Source of the DNA: an uncultured Lachnospiraceae bacterium
Lineage (GTDB): Bacteria > Bacillota > Clostridia > Lachnospirales > Lachnospiraceae
Length of the DNA stretch: 64,000 nt
Reading direction: 5' to 3'
Assembly (NCBI GenBank): GCA_900554415.1
Contig: USGU01000004.1
Coordinates: 1-64,000, forward strand
Under the pieces are notes generated by a model. It saw nothing but the letters and a program-made list of their open reading frames with translations, searched no databases and was not told the origin of the DNA. The translations under genes were made by a program, and so were the position numbers. Below, one piece after another: positions 51,572 through 61,554 of this stretch. Within the stretch, counting starts at the first letter, position 1, and each line of letters opens with the position of its first letter.

Positions 51572-53302
51572 TTACATATTGCGGAATCTCTGGTATCTCT
51601 TTTCTGCCAGTTCTTCCCCTGTTAACTGCAGATGTTCTCTCAGGAAATGCTGCATCGCCCGATCCATCTCCCCCGTTACCTCTGCCAGATTCTCTACCGT
51701 CAGATGTTCCGGCTCTGCCAGCACACGTTCTACGATTCCTGCTTCTTTCAAATGCTTTGCAGTCAGTTTCATAACTCCCGCTGCTTCCTGGGCACGCTTG
51801 CTGTCTTTCCAGAGGATGCTTGCGAACCCTTCCGGTGACAAAATGGAGTAAATGGAGTTTTCCAGCATCCACACTTCATCCGAAGTTGCCATAGCAAGTG
51901 CGCCGCCGCTTCCGCCTTCTCCGATCACTACGGAGAGAACCGGTACTTTAAGCGCCGACATCTCAAACAGGTTGCGCGCGATGGCTTCTCCCTGTCCACG
52001 TTCCTCTGCTTCCAGTCCGCAGAATGCGCCCGGTGTATCCACGAAGCAAATGATCGGACGCTGGAATTTTTCTGCCTGCTTCATGAGACGCAAGGCTTTT
52101 CGGTATCCATCCGGAGACGGCATACCAAAGTTGCGCTCAATATTTTCCTTCGTGTTTCTTCCTTTTGCCTGTGCGATCACTGTCACCGGCATCCCGTGGA
52201 AACGTGCAATTCCACCGATGATTGCTTTGTCATCTTTGAAATAGCGGTCTCCGTGAAATTCTACGAAATCGGTAAACATGGACTCGATATAGTCAGAACC
52301 TACCGGACGATCCTTCTGTCTGGAGATCTGTACCCGCTCCCATGCAGTTTTGCGCATTTCTTCCGGCTCCACGTTTTCCACTGTTTCCCCGGTCATTTTC
52401 TTGATCATCTCTGCATTCTGCCCAGCTTCATGCATTTTCACAATCTTCGCCAATGTTTCTCGCAGCTGTGGTCGTTCTACAATCTTATCAACAAATCCAT
52501 GCTCCAGCAGGAACTCGGATCTCTGGAATCCTTTCGGAAGCTTCTGTCCGATAGTCTGCTCGATGACACGCGGTCCGGCAAATCCTACCAATGCATTCGG
52601 TTCTGCAAAAATAATGTCTCCAAGCATGGCAAAGCTTGCTGTCACGCCGCCGGTGGTCGGATCAGTCAGTACGGTCACATAGAGCTGACCGGCATCGTGA
52701 TGACGCTTCAGCGCTGCCGAAGTCTTGGACATCTGCATCAGCGAATGAATTCCTTCCTGCATTCTCGCGCCGCCGGAGCAGGTGAAGATAATGATCGGAA
52801 GTTTTTCGTCGGTTGCACGTTCTACTGCACGGGTAATCTTTTCTCCGACCACTTTTCCCATACTTGCCATCAGAAATCTGCCGTCGCAGACTGCAAGCAC
52901 CACATCACTTCCCTGGATCTTCGCTTTTCCCGTCACAACGGCCTCATCAAGTCCGGTTTTTTCCTGCAGTGCCTGCACCTTTTCTTCGTATCCCTTGTAA
53001 TGAAGCGGATTGCCGGAAATCAGACCGGTATCCCATTCTTCAAAGCTTCCCTCGTCAGCCACCATTTCCACACGTCTCTTGGCGTGTACACGAAAATAGT
53101 TCCCACACTTCGGACAGATATAGTATCCGTTCTTCACATCCTCTGTCATGATCGCTGCCTTACAGGAATTGCACTTTTTCAGCAGCCCTTCCGGTACCTC
53201 CGGAGCAGCGTTCCTCTCAGTGTGCGCCCCCGGTGCGTGCACCTCGGCCAGCGAAATATAATTCTTACGATTCGTCTTTTTAAACATATTCGATAACTTC
53301 AC
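51572..53302 (-). CDS. accDA: Acetyl-CoA carboxylase carboxyltransferase, beta-alpha fusion
   Basis: 576 residues. AccD half (~1-300): zinc ribbon (CNSCKAAI ... CPKCGNYF), [11 protein letters not shown] and [21 protein letters not shown]. AccA half (~320-570): [34 protein letters not shown] and [18 protein letters not shown]. It transfers carboxyl from biotin to acetyl-CoA. In E. coli these are separate proteins; one chain fixes the ratio. The start is GTG with AGGAGG 7 nt upstream. It follows accC by 33 bases. Confidence 0.95.
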   Translation of the reverse strand: MKLSNMFKKTNRKNYISLAEVHAPGAHTERNAAPEVPEGLLKKCNSCKAAIMTEDVKNGYYICPKCGNYFRVHAKRRVEMVADEGSFEEWDTGLISGNPLHYKGYEEKVQALQEKTGLDEAVVTGKAKIQGSDVVLAVCDGRFLMASMGKVVGEKITRAVERATDEKLPIIIFTCSGGARMQEGIHSLMQMSKTSAALKRHHDAGQLYVTVLTDPTTGGVTASFAMLGDIIFAEPNALVGFAGPRVIEQTIGQKLPKGFQRSEFLLEHGFVDKIVERPQLRETLAKIVKMHEAGQNAEMIKKMTGETVENVEPEEMRKTAWERVQISRQKDRPVGSDYIESMFTDFVEFHGDRYFKDDKAIIGGIARFHGMPVTVIAQAKGRNTKENIERNFGMPSPDGYRKALRLMKQAEKFQRPIICFVDTPGAFCGLEAEERGQGEAIARNLFEMSALKVPVLSVVIGEGGSGGALAMATSDEVWMLENSIYSILSPEGFASILWKDSKRAQEAAGVMKLTAKHLKEAGIVERVLAEPEHLTVENLAEVTGEMDRAMQHFLREHLQLTGEELAEKRYQRFRNM

Positions 53303-53335
53303 GTTTTTTCCTCCTTACGCACACCGGATTTTCGT

Positions 53336-54700
53336 CTATTCTGTCATGCCCTTCAGCAGTTCCTGTTCCTTATCCGCGATGAACTCAATGTCAAATTTGC
53401 CTGCCTGATAATCCGGATGATTCAGAATCTCATACTGATAATCCACGTTTGTGTCGATACCTTCTATAATTACTTCTCCAAGCGCACTGCGCATCTTCAT
53501 GATAGCTTCCGCTCTGTTTTTTGCATATACGATCAACTTTGCCAGCATATTGTCATAATATGGCGGCACAGTGTAACCACTGTAAATTGCGGAATCAATC
53601 CGTACTCCCTTTCCTCCCGGAAGATACATATCTGTGATCGTTCCCGGGCATGGGCGGAAGTTTTTCGCAGGATTCTCCGCGTTGATCCGGCACTCAATGG
53701 CGTGTCCGGTAAGCTGTACATCTTCCTGTCGATAGGAGAGTTCTCTTCCGTCCGCGATCCGGATCTGCTCTTTAATCAGATCGATCCCTGTCACCCATTC
53801 TGTGACCGGATGTTCCACCTGAATCCGGGTATTCATCTCCATAAAATAGAACTTCCCTGTCTTTTCCAGAAGGAACTCGATGGTTCCAGCATTTTCATAG
53901 CCGGATGCCTTTGCCGCTTTCACAGCCGCCTCTCCCATCTCCTTGCGAAGTGCTTCGGAGATTGCCGGACATGGCGACTCCTCGATCAGCTTCTGGTGGT
54001 TTCTCTGGATAGAGCAGTCACGCTCCCCCAGATGAATGACATTTCCATATTTATCGGCAAGGATCTGGAACTCGATGTGTTTTGGATGCTCTACAAAATG
54101 CTCCAGATACATAGTTCCATCTCCAAATGCAGCTTTTGCTTCTTTTTGTGCGGTATTAAATGCCACTTCGAACTCTTCCGGAGTCTGAGCCACACGCATG
54201 CCTTTTCCACCACCGCCAAGTGCTGCCTTGACAATCACTGGATAGCCGATCTCCCCTGCTATCTCTGCTGCGGCATCTGCCTCATAGAGGGGCTCATTAC
54301 ATCCCGGGATTACCGGAACTCCTGCCTCTACCATGGTGCATCTTGCCTGAGACTTGTGTCCCAGTTTCCGGATCGCCTCCGCAGATGGTCCGATGAAAAT
54401 GATGTTACATCTCGCACAAAGTTCTGCAAATTTGCTGTTCTCTGACAGGAACCCGAATCCCGGATGGATGGCATCCGCCCCGGATACGATGGTCGCGCTG
54501 ACGATCTGTTCCATGTTCAGATAACTGTCTGTAGATGCTGCCGGACCGATGCAGACTGCTTCGTCTGCAAGCTGTGTATGGAGTGCTTCTTTATCTGCCT
54601 CTGAATAAATGGCAACCGTCTCGATTCCCATTTCCCGGCATGCACGGATGATCCGCACGGCAATCTCTCCACGGTTGGCGATCAATACTTTCTTAATCAT
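53336..54700 (-). CDS. accC: Biotin carboxylase subunit of acetyl-CoA carboxylase
   Basis: 454 residues: [19 protein letters not shown], the ATP-grasp glycine loop [34 protein letters not shown] and the FRPCPGTI C-terminal block. It carboxylates biotin on AccB using ATP and bicarbonate. Usual length and complete. Confidence 0.97.
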   Translation of the reverse strand: MIKKVLIANRGEIAVRIIRACREMGIETVAIYSEADKEALHTQLADEAVCIGPAASTDSYLNMEQIVSATIVSGADAIHPGFGFLSENSKFAELCARCNIIFIGPSAEAIRKLGHKSQARCTMVEAGVPVIPGCNEPLYEADAAAEIAGEIGYPVIVKAALGGGGKGMRVAQTPEEFEVAFNTAQKEAKAAFGDGTMYLEHFVEHPKHIEFQILADKYGNVIHLGERDCSIQRNHQKLIEESPCPAISEALRKEMGEAAVKAAKASGYENAGTIEFLLEKTGKFYFMEMNTRIQVEHPVTEWVTGIDLIKEQIRIADGRELSYRQEDVQLTGHAIECRINAENPAKNFRPCPGTITDMYLPGGKGVRIDSAIYSGYTVPPYYDNMLAKLIVYAKNRAEAIMKMRSALGEVIIEGIDTNVDYQYEILNHPDYQAGKFDIEFIADKEQELLKGMTE

Positions 54701-54708
54701 GTCTTCCC

Positions 54709-55137
54709 CTATCCAATCATCAGTGATAATTCTGCTTTTACTGCGACTTCACCGTCAACCGATGCGATTGCTTCACCGATGACCAGTGGTCCTTTCTGAC
54801 GGATGATCTTCGCTTCCAGCTTCAGTTTATCTCCCGGAACAACTTTTCTGCGGAATTTGCAATTCTTGATTCCACCAAAGTATCCCAGCTTTCCTTTGTT
54901 TTCTTCCTGAACCAGAACGGCAACTGCCCCAACCTGAGCCAGTGCCTCTACGATCAGAACACCAGGCATAACCGGCTCCTGCGGGAAATGTCCTGCAAAA
55001 AAGTCTTCCCGGTATGTAACACATTTGTATCCAACAGCATATTCGCCCGGTTCGTAATCTTCGATATAATCCACTAGCAGAAACGGATGTCTGTGTGGAA
55101 TGATTTCTTTAATTTCTGAAATTCCAAGATGTTTCAT
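54709..55137 (-). CDS. fabZ: 3-hydroxyacyl-ACP dehydratase
   Basis: 142 residues with the hot-dog catalytic motif [14 protein letters not shown] (His) and [20 protein letters not shown] (Glu). It removes water from 3-hydroxyacyl-ACP. No fabA or fabM is seen, so how unsaturated acids are made is not shown here. Eight bases before accC. Confidence 0.96.
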   Translation of the reverse strand: MKHLGISEIKEIIPHRHPFLLVDYIEDYEPGEYAVGYKCVTYREDFFAGHFPQEPVMPGVLIVEALAQVGAVAVLVQEENKGKLGYFGGIKNCKFRRKVVPGDKLKLEAKIIRQKGPLVIGEAIASVDGEVAVKAELSLMIG

Positions 55138-55160
55138 GTCTGTCTCCTTTTCCTGCTTTC

Positions 55161-55637
55161 TTACGACACTCTGAACAGTGGCTGTCCGTACTCTACAACT
55201 TCTCCGTTTGACACCAGTACTTCCTGAATCACACCGTCGAAATCACTTTCAATGTCATTCATCAATTTCATGGCTTCTACGATTGCAATCGTCTGTCCCT
55301 TCTTTACCGTATCTCCTACAGCCACAAATGGATCCGCATCCTCGGCCGGTGCCACGTAAAAGGTTCCGACAAGCGGAGATTTGATCAGTCTTCCCGGCTT
55401 TTCTTCTGCTGTATTTTCTGTGCTTTCACTTCCGGAAACTACTGACGGTGCGGCTGCAGAAACCACCGGTGCGGCTGCAAATGCTGCTGTCGGCGCGGTC
55501 ACTGCTGCTCCGCCGCAGATTGTCTGTACTTTTTCTTTCTGTATATTTAATTTGATTCCATTTTCTTCATACTCGAATCCGGTCAGTTCTGAGTTAGAAA
55601 CTGCCCCGATCAGTTTTACCAGATGTTCAAATTCCAT
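55161..55637 (-). CDS. accB: Biotin carboxyl carrier protein
   Basis: 158 residues: a helical N-terminus (EFEHLVKLIGAVSNSELTGF), a long Ala/Pro/Val/Ser linker and the biotinyl domain with the lysine in VEAMKLMNDIES. The ATG at 55637 (GAGGTG site 8 nt upstream) gives the typical family start; a GTG three codons earlier, at 55646, is also open. Confidence 0.94.
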   Translation of the reverse strand: MEFEHLVKLIGAVSNSELTGFEYEENGIKLNIQKEKVQTICGGAAVTAPTAAFAAAPVVSAAAPSVVSGSESTENTAEEKPGRLIKSPLVGTFYVAPAEDADPFVAVGDTVKKGQTIAIVEAMKLMNDIESDFDGVIQEVLVSNGEVVEYGQPLFRVS

Positions 55638-55648
55638 GTCCTGCACCT

Positions 55649-56887
55649 CTATCCTTCATACTTCTTCAAAAGGATCGCCGCATTGTGTCCGCCGAATCCC
55701 AGAGAATTGCTCATTGCATACTTAATTTCTTTTTCTACCGGCGCACCTACCGCATAGTTCAGATCACAGGCTTCATCTGTTGCTTCTGTTCCTACGGTCT
55801 GGTGGATAAAGCCGTCCTGGATAGATTTGACACAGGCAACACATTCTACTGCACCTGCTGCTCCAAGCAGATGACCGATCATAGATTTTGTGGAGTTAAT
55901 GACAACATCCTTTGCAGCTTCGCCAAATGCTTTCTTGATTGCATAAGTCTCAAACAAGTCGTTGTGGTGTGTGCTGGTTCCGTGTGCATTGATATACTGC
56001 ACATCAGCCGGTGTGATCCCTGCTTCTTCCATGGCATACTCCATGGCTTTGGCTGCTCCGCTTCCGTCCTCTGCCGGGGAAGTGATGTGGTATGCATCTC
56101 CGGTTGCCCCGTATCCCACGAGTTCTGCGTAGATCTTCGCTCCTCTTGCTTTTGCATGCTCCAGTTCTTCCAACACTACAACACCTGCGCCTTCTCCAAG
56201 AACGAATCCGCTTCTGTCCTTGTCAAACGGAATCGATGCACGTGCCGGATCTGTGCTGGTCGTCAGTGCAGTAAGTGCGGTGAATCCAGCTACTCCGGTC
56301 GGACAGATGCAGCTCTCAGTTCCCCCTGCAAACATGACTTCCGCGTCTCCGTACTGGATGGCACGAAGGGCATCTCCGATACAGTTGGTTCCTGATGCAC
56401 AGGCTGTTACCACGTTGGTACATTTCCCTTTCAGTCCAAGCTGGATGGAAACATTGCCTGCGGCCATGTTGGAAATCATCATCGGCACCATCAGAGGCGC
56501 CACTCTTCCCGGTCCCTTTTCCAGAATGGTGGTATACTGTTTCTCAATCTGCTGAAGACTTCCGATTCCGGATCCGATGATAACGCCACAGCGGAACGGA
56601 TCTTCTTTTTCAATCTCGAATCCTGCATCCTCGCAGGCTTCCTTTGCTGCCACAACAGCATACTGAGAAAAAGTCTCCATACGCTTTGCCGCTTTGAAAT
56701 CCATCCGTTCCTTTGCCACAAAGCCCTTGACCTCTGCCGCAATTTTTACTTTATAGTCACTGGTATCGAATTTGGTGATCTCACCGATTCCACATTTCCC
56801 AGCTTTTAAGCTGCTCCAGAATTCTTCTACGTTATTTCCAACCGGGGTGATTGCTCCAAGCCCCGTAATCACTACTCTACGTTTCAT
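55649..56887 (-). CDS. fabF: 3-oxoacyl-ACP synthase II
   Basis: 412 residues: RRVVITGLGAITPVGNN, the catalytic cysteine in VTACASGTNCIGDALR, His residues in NAHGTSTHHNDLFE and IGHLLGAAGAVE, and a Gly-rich SLGFGGHNAAILL end. It extends acyl-ACP chains. Complete. GGAGGAAGAA lies before the ATG. Confidence 0.97.
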   Translation of the reverse strand: MKRRVVITGLGAITPVGNNVEEFWSSLKAGKCGIGEITKFDTSDYKVKIAAEVKGFVAKERMDFKAAKRMETFSQYAVVAAKEACEDAGFEIEKEDPFRCGVIIGSGIGSLQQIEKQYTTILEKGPGRVAPLMVPMMISNMAAGNVSIQLGLKGKCTNVVTACASGTNCIGDALRAIQYGDAEVMFAGGTESCICPTGVAGFTALTALTTSTDPARASIPFDKDRSGFVLGEGAGVVVLEELEHAKARGAKIYAELVGYGATGDAYHITSPAEDGSGAAKAMEYAMEEAGITPADVQYINAHGTSTHHNDLFETYAIKKAFGEAAKDVVINSTKSMIGHLLGAAGAVECVACVKSIQDGFIHQTVGTEATDEACDLNYAVGAPVEKEIKYAMSNSLGFGGHNAAILLKKYEG

Positions 56888-56897
56888 TTCTTCCTCC

Positions 56898-57638
56898 TTA
56901 CATGGCCATTCCGCCGTCTACACTGATCACCTGACCAGTGATGTAGGCTGCTGCATCGGATGCCAGAAACGCTGCGGTCTCTGCGATATCTTCTGCGCTT
57001 CCTAAGCGTCCCAGTGGAATCTGTTTCATGGTTTCCTCAATTACCTTCTCAGACAACACGCTTGTCATATCGGTCTCGATAAATCCCGGTGCGATGGCGT
57101 TGACGGTAATGTTACGTGAAGCCAGCTCTTTTGCCGCTGATTTGGTCATTCCGATAACTCCGGCCTTCGAAGCCGCATAGTTGACCTGTCCTGCGTTTCC
57201 GGAAATGCCGACTACGGAAGACATGTTGATGATCCGGCCGCTTCTCTGCTTCATCATCTGGCGGGATGCGAAACGGATCCCGTGGAAGGTTCCCTTCAGA
57301 TTCACATCGATCACGCTTGTGAAGTCCTCTTCACTCATACGCATCATCAGTCCGTCTTTTGTGATTCCGGCATTATTTACCAGAATATCGATCCGTTTGA
57401 ACTGATCGATGATTTCTTTAAAAAATGCTTCACAGGAATCGTAGTCTGCCACGTTGCACTGCATAATCTCTGCTCTTCCGCCGTCTGCAATAATCTTTTG
57501 TTTTACTTCTTCTGCCTTCTCGGCAGAGCCATTATAATTGATGATAACGGTAGCTCCCAGCTTCGCCAGCTTCGTTGCAATGGCTCTTCCGATTCCGCGG
57601 GAAGCACCGGTCACTACTGCGATTTTTCCATTTAACAT
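56898..57638 (-). CDS. fabG: 3-oxoacyl-ACP reductase
   Basis: 246 residues, short-chain dehydrogenase: [17 protein letters not shown] cofactor site, [14 protein letters not shown], catalytic Ser-Tyr-Lys in [23 protein letters not shown]. It uses NADPH. Ten bases separate it from fabF. Confidence 0.97.
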   Translation of the reverse strand: MLNGKIAVVTGASRGIGRAIATKLAKLGATVIINYNGSAEKAEEVKQKIIADGGRAEIMQCNVADYDSCEAFFKEIIDQFKRIDILVNNAGITKDGLMMRMSEEDFTSVIDVNLKGTFHGIRFASRQMMKQRSGRIINMSSVVGISGNAGQVNYAASKAGVIGMTKSAAKELASRNITVNAIAPGFIETDMTSVLSEKVIEETMKQIPLGRLGSAEDIAETAAFLASDAAAYITGQVISVDGGMAM

Positions 57639-57662
57639 ATCTTCTCTCCTTTGGCGCTCTGC

Positions 57663-58586
57663 CTAGTTTGTCAGTTCGCCCACAACTTTTTCCACGTCTT
57701 CCCAGCTTGCGATGTTGTACATCTTGACACTTTTATCGATTTTTTTCATGAATCCTGCCAGTGTTTTTCCCGGACCGATCTCTACAAAGGTATCTACACC
57801 TTCAGCGATCATCTTTTCCATGCTCTCCTGCCATCTTACGGAAGCCGCCACCTGGTCCTCCAGAAGTGTCTTAGTCTGGCTGATATCGCTTACATATTCT
57901 GCGGTCACATTGGTCACATACGGGATCTGAAGCTCGGTAAATGTCATCTGCTCCATCTCTTTTGCCAGTTCTTCTCCTGCTTTTTTCAGCATCGGAGAAT
58001 GGAACGGTCCACTGACATTGAGCATCACTGCTCGATTCGCGCCCGCGGCTTTCAGTACTTCTGCTGCCTGCTCTACTGCCTTTCCTTCTCCGGTGATCAC
58101 GATCTGTCCCGGGCAGTTGTAGTTTGCCACGGTAACACCGCTTATGTCCTGAATGCCTGCTTCCACCGCTTCTGCGGAAAGTCCCAGGATTGCTGCCATC
58201 CCGCCTTCTCCGGCCGGAACGGTATTCTGCATCAGAATTCCTCTTGTTCTTACCAGACGGATGGCATCTTCTTCTGCCATTCCGCCGGCTACACTGATGG
58301 CACAGTACTCACCAAGACTAAGTCCCGCGGTAACATCCGGGGTTAAGCCCTTCTCTTCTACCACTTTTGTCATGGCAAGACAGGTTGTTACCAGAGCTGC
58401 CTGGGTATATTCTGTCAAATCAAGTTTGTCATTTTCTTCAAAGCATAATGCTTTCATATCTATCTGCAAAAGATCGGTCGCTTTGTCATAGACCGCTTTT
58501 GCCAGTTCACTGTTTTCATAAAATTCTTTTCCCATGCCGGCTTTCTGTGCGCCCTGGCCCGGGTAAATAAATGCAATCTTACTCAT
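57663..58586 (-). CDS. fabD: Malonyl-CoA-ACP transacylase
   Basis: 307 residues: IAFIYPGQGAQKAGMGKEFY, active-site serine in GLSLGEYCAISVAG, the Gln and His region VSGPFHSPMLKKAG, and VEIGPGKTLAGFMKK. It loads malonyl onto ACP. Overlaps the fabK stop by eight bases. Confidence 0.96.
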   Translation of the reverse strand: MSKIAFIYPGQGAQKAGMGKEFYENSELAKAVYDKATDLLQIDMKALCFEENDKLDLTEYTQAALVTTCLAMTKVVEEKGLTPDVTAGLSLGEYCAISVAGGMAEEDAIRLVRTRGILMQNTVPAGEGGMAAILGLSAEAVEAGIQDISGVTVANYNCPGQIVITGEGKAVEQAAEVLKAAGANRAVMLNVSGPFHSPMLKKAGEELAKEMEQMTFTELQIPYVTNVTAEYVSDISQTKTLLEDQVAASVRWQESMEKMIAEGVDTFVEIGPGKTLAGFMKKIDKSVKMYNIASWEDVEKVVGELTN

Positions 58587-59517
58587 AAATGTGTAATCCT
58601 CCGATTAAAGCGTCGGTTTCTTTCACCAGTTTCTGGATTAGTTCTTCACAGCTTAAGATCTCTTTTACCATTGCTGCGCTCTGTCCTGCCATCACGCTTC
58701 CGTTTACCACGTCACCTTCGACAACCGCTTTTCGCAGTCCTCCCAGCGTCAAATGCTCCAGTTCTTCGAAAGATGCACCGCTGTTTTCCAGTTCCAGATA
58801 CTGCTTTGTCATCTGATTTCTCAGGGCACGCACCGGATGTCCTGTGGTTCTTCCGGTTACACGGGAATCGATATCCCTTGCCTTGATGATTGCCTGTTTG
58901 TAATTATCATGAACAACAGATTCTTTCGTTGCCACAAAATGGGTGCCCATCTGTACGCCCTTTGCGCCCAGCATAAATGCTGCCGCCACTCCTCTTCCGT
59001 CTGCCACACCACCGGCTGCAATGACCGGAATCTTCACGGCATCTACGATCTGAGGAACGAGAACCATCGTGGTATTCTCCCCGATATGTCCTCCGGCTTC
59101 ACACCCCTCCGCTACCAGTGCGTCTGCACCGCAGCGTTCCATTCTTCTTGCAAGTGCTACGGAAGCTACTACCGGAATGACCTTCACTCCTGCTTCCTTC
59201 CACATCTTCATATATTTCTCCGGATTTCCGGCTCCGGTAGTTACTACCTTTACGCCCTCTTCCGCTACGACTTTTGCTACTTCGTCCGCATAAGGACTCA
59301 TGAGCATGATATTTACTCCAAATGGTTTGTCTGTCAGTTCTTTTGCTTCTCTGATCTGTTCACGTACCCATTCTGCCGGAGCGCTCGCAGCTCCAATGAG
59401 TCCAAGCCCACCGGCATTTGATACACCGGCCGCAAGATGATACTCAGCAACCCAGGCCATTCCGCCCTGGATAATCGGATATTCTATTCCCAGTAATTCG
59501 GTTACTTCTGTCTTCAT
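58579..59517 (-). CDS. fabK: Enoyl-ACP reductase II (FMN-dependent)
   Basis: 312 residues: YPIIQGGMAWVAEYHLAAGVSNAGGLG, VVTTGAGNPEKYMKMWKEAG, EGCEAGGHIGENTTM and VIAAGGVADGRGVAAAF. The flavoenzyme for the last step of each elongation cycle; its presence instead of FabI predicts insensitivity to triclosan-like inhibitors. Confidence 0.95.
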   Translation of the reverse strand: MKTEVTELLGIEYPIIQGGMAWVAEYHLAAGVSNAGGLGLIGAASAPAEWVREQIREAKELTDKPFGVNIMLMSPYADEVAKVVAEEGVKVVTTGAGNPEKYMKMWKEAGVKVIPVVASVALARRMERCGADALVAEGCEAGGHIGENTTMVLVPQIVDAVKIPVIAAGGVADGRGVAAAFMLGAKGVQMGTHFVATKESVVHDNYKQAIIKARDIDSRVTGRTTGHPVRALRNQMTKQYLELENSGASFEELEHLTLGGLRKAVVEGDVVNGSVMAGQSAAMVKEILSCEELIQKLVKETDALIGGLHIYE

Positions 59518-59547
59518 ATTACAACCTCGCTTTTTTATTATTATGTC

Positions 59548-59772
59548 TTATTTCTGAAGTCCTTCGATGTAAGTTACTACGCTTCCTACTGTTGTCAGGT
59601 CAGAAATCGCTTCTGTATCAATCTCTACGCCAAATTTGTCTTCGAATGACATTACAAGATCCATAAGGTCAAGAGAATCTGCTCCAAGAGATTCGAATGT
59701 TGTCTCTGCTGTAAGCTCTGCTGCGTCTGTTCCTAATCCTTCTGCTACGATTTCAATTACTTTTTCTAACAT
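59548..59772 (-). CDS. acpP: Acyl carrier protein
   Basis: 74 residues, acidic, with the phosphopantetheine serine in LGADSLDLMDLVMSFEDKFG. Carries growing acyl chains as thioesters. AAAAGGAG precedes the ATG. It follows fabH by 111 bases, a gap in which I see no clear separate promoter. Confidence 0.97.
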   Translation of the reverse strand: MLEKVIEIVAEGLGTDAAELTAETTFESLGADSLDLMDLVMSFEDKFGVEIDTEAISDLTTVGSVVTYIEGLQK

Positions 59773-59883
59773 ATTTGTTGTCTCCTTTTTGTTCTATAAA
59801 TTTGTTTGTATATGTAATCCGTCTTTTCCTGCCCGGAAGCTGTATCTCTTCCTTCTGACAGACTTTTGGCGGCTCTTACCTTG

Positions 59884-60846
59884 TTACCACTCGAGTAAGG
59901 TTGCTCCCCAGGAGAGTCCTGCTCCGAAGCCTGCGAAAACGATCTTCTGTCCTCTTCTCAGCTTTCCGCTGCGATTCATCTCATCCAACAGGATTGGAAT
60001 GCTGGCGGAAGATGTATTTCCATATTCTGCAATGTTCATCGGGAATTTTCCGATATCAACTGTCATCCGCTTTGCCACAGATTCAATGATTCTTTGATTC
60101 GCCTGATGAAGCACGAACCAGTCAATCTCTTCTACCGGAGTATGGGACTGTTCCAGAAGTTCGCCGATGACCTCCGGCACCTTCTTTACTGCAAATTTGA
60201 AAACGCTCTGTCCATCCATGGACATATAGGTTTCTTTTGCTTCTTCTTTTTCCTGCCATCCCATCTGATGACGGCTCTCACAGGCAAGGACTTCTCCCAT
60301 CGTTCCATCGGAATATGTCACACAGGACGCCGCCTCTCCGGCCTCTGCCCGCACCACTGCGGCTCCGGCCCCGTCACCAAACAGGATGCAGCTTCCTCTG
60401 TCCTGCCAGTTCACGATATTCGAAAGGCTCTCGCTTCCGATGACTAGGATTGTCTTGTACATACCTGCTTCGACAAATGCCTGTGCCGTATTGTAGGCAA
60501 AGACAAATCCGCTGCATGCTGCGCTTAAGTCGAACCCTGTTGCGTTGACTGCTCCCAGTTCTCGCTGCACCTCACAGGCAGTACACGGGATGATGGTATT
60601 CGGTGTGATCGTCGATACCAGGATCAGATCTACCTCTTCTGCTTTCACATTTCCATTCTCCAGTGCTGCTCTGGCTGCTTCTACCGCCATACTGACTGTA
60701 GTATCACCGTCAATGATGTGCCGCTTCACGATTCCGGTCCGTTCCCGGATCCAGGCATCGTTGGTCTCCACCATCTTCGCTAAATCATTGTTATCATAAT
60801 AGTTCTCCGGCACGTACGCACCGGTACCGCATATTTTTGCTCTCAT
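59884..60846 (-). CDS. fabH: 3-oxoacyl-ACP synthase III
   Basis: 320 residues: catalytic Cys in FDLSAACSGFVFAYNTAQ, His in VLHQANQRIIESVA and Asn in YGNTSSASIPILL. It starts fatty-acid synthesis from an acyl-CoA and malonyl-ACP. First gene of the operon, behind the promoter and operator at 60877-60949. Confidence 0.97.
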   Translation of the reverse strand: MRAKICGTGAYVPENYYDNNDLAKMVETNDAWIRERTGIVKRHIIDGDTTVSMAVEAARAALENGNVKAEEVDLILVSTITPNTIIPCTACEVQRELGAVNATGFDLSAACSGFVFAYNTAQAFVEAGMYKTILVIGSESLSNIVNWQDRGSCILFGDGAGAAVVRAEAGEAASCVTYSDGTMGEVLACESRHQMGWQEKEEAKETYMSMDGQSVFKFAVKKVPEVIGELLEQSHTPVEEIDWFVLHQANQRIIESVAKRMTVDIGKFPMNIAEYGNTSSASIPILLDEMNRSGKLRRGQKIVFAGFGAGLSWGATLLEW

Positions 60847-60876
60847 ATTTGTAATGTCCTTCTTGATTTTAAATGT

Positions 60877-60919
60877 AAAATATTTTATTTTAAAATACTT
60901 TTAATTTCAAACTGTTTGA
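60877..60919 (-). promoter_or_regulatory. Palindromic operator region, probably FabT
   Basis: A perfect 13-base palindrome, TCAAACTGTTTGA (60907-60919), starts one base past the -10 box. A second AT-rich dyad (GTATTTTAAAATAAAATAT) follows at ~60880-60898. MarR proteins bind such dyads, and TTTGA/TCAAA half-sites are typical of FabT. The regulator gene ends the same operon, so feedback control of itself is expected. Confidence 0.55.
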
Positions 60920-60920
60920 C

Positions 60921-60949
60921 AGTATAACATAATAAGATACCTTTGGCAA
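60921..60949 (-). promoter_or_regulatory. Sigma-A promoter of the fatty-acid operon
   Basis: TTGCCA (60949-60944) and TATACT (60926-60921) on the minus strand with a 17-base spacer. Confidence 0.75.
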
Positions 60950-60971
60950 GAAGTTTTTTTCGACAACATTT

Positions 60972-61391
60972 TCAACTTGTGTGCAGCATCCCCTGAAGCG
61001 GTGTGAACTCTGCCCCTTTTTCCTGTTCCGATTCGGCAGTTCCCATCAGATGAACGACAATCCCATACGGAAGTTCCTCTATTTTTTCTTCCATCCTTAT
61101 CCCAGCAACAACAATCCCTACGGTAGCCATTATCGCAACTCCATGACAAATCTATCTTGTTTCAGTCGAATTTACACTATAACCAAATATACGCAAGGGT
61201 GTATATTTTCCTTTTGTGATGCTTTTAGTCCACCTCAGATTCATAATATGATGGAGTACGAATAAGCAAAACATTGCCATTCCAATCCATTCATGGGTTG
61301 TTTCTCCTACCATTTCATAAGGCATCAGCAGCATAAGGGCAAGGAACATCAATAAATCAATGCCGATTTTTACTTTTCTGTCTGTTCCCAT
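60972..61391 (-). pseudogene. DUF4405-like membrane protein gene interrupted by an in-frame amber codon
   Basis: The first 79 codons read MGTDRKVKIGIDLLMFLALM, then the heme-ligand-like THEWIGMAMFCLFVLHHIMN and KGKYTPLRIFGY, which fit DUF4405 (cytochrome b561-like) proteins. A TAG at ~61152-61154 stops the frame. In the same frame the next 58 codons stay open, beginning with another hydrophobic stretch (VAIMATVGIVVAGIRM), to TGA at 60972. The whole is thus one ~139-codon frame with a nonsense mutation; it is also shorter than typical relatives. Probably dead. Confidence 0.6.
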
Positions 61392-61481
61392 TTAAAAGCA
61401 CTCCTGAAAGATTTCAAATATTTCTTCATGTGTCATTTTCTTATAGTATAAAATCGCTTCATTTCGTTTTCTCACTTTCAT
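61392..61481 (-). CDS. Very small reading frame (29 residues) abutting the DUF4405 remnant
   Basis: MKVRKRNEAILYYKKMTHEE and nine further residues; the stop TAA is directly followed by the ATG of the DUF4405 gene, and AGGAG for that gene lies within it. The charged, helix-like composition reads like protein. It could be a leader peptide or the tail of a lost gene. No ribosome site of its own is convincing. Confidence 0.3.
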   Translation of the reverse strand: MKVRKRNEAILYYKKMTHEEIFEIFQECF

Positions 61482-61489
61482 GCAAAAAA

Positions 61490-61528
61490 ATAGCAGGATA
61501 CATTCCTTTTCAGAACATAACCTGCTAT
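61490..61528 (-). terminator. Terminator downstream of the Abi remnant
   Basis: On the minus strand ATAGCAGG pairs with CCTGCTAT, followed by seven T/U residues. Confidence 0.75.
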
Positions 61529-61554
61529 CATTGACTGTTACTGTTTTCATTTTT

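Noticed and set aside
52196..54445. Long plus-strand open frames of over 340 codons opposite accDA and accC.
   Set aside because: Both lie wholly antisense to well-conserved carboxylase genes, and their translations have no recognisable domains.
61152..61154. The amber codon as a pyrrolysine site.
   Set aside because: No pyl genes are seen, the family does not use pyrrolysine, and three neighbouring genes are plainly decayed.
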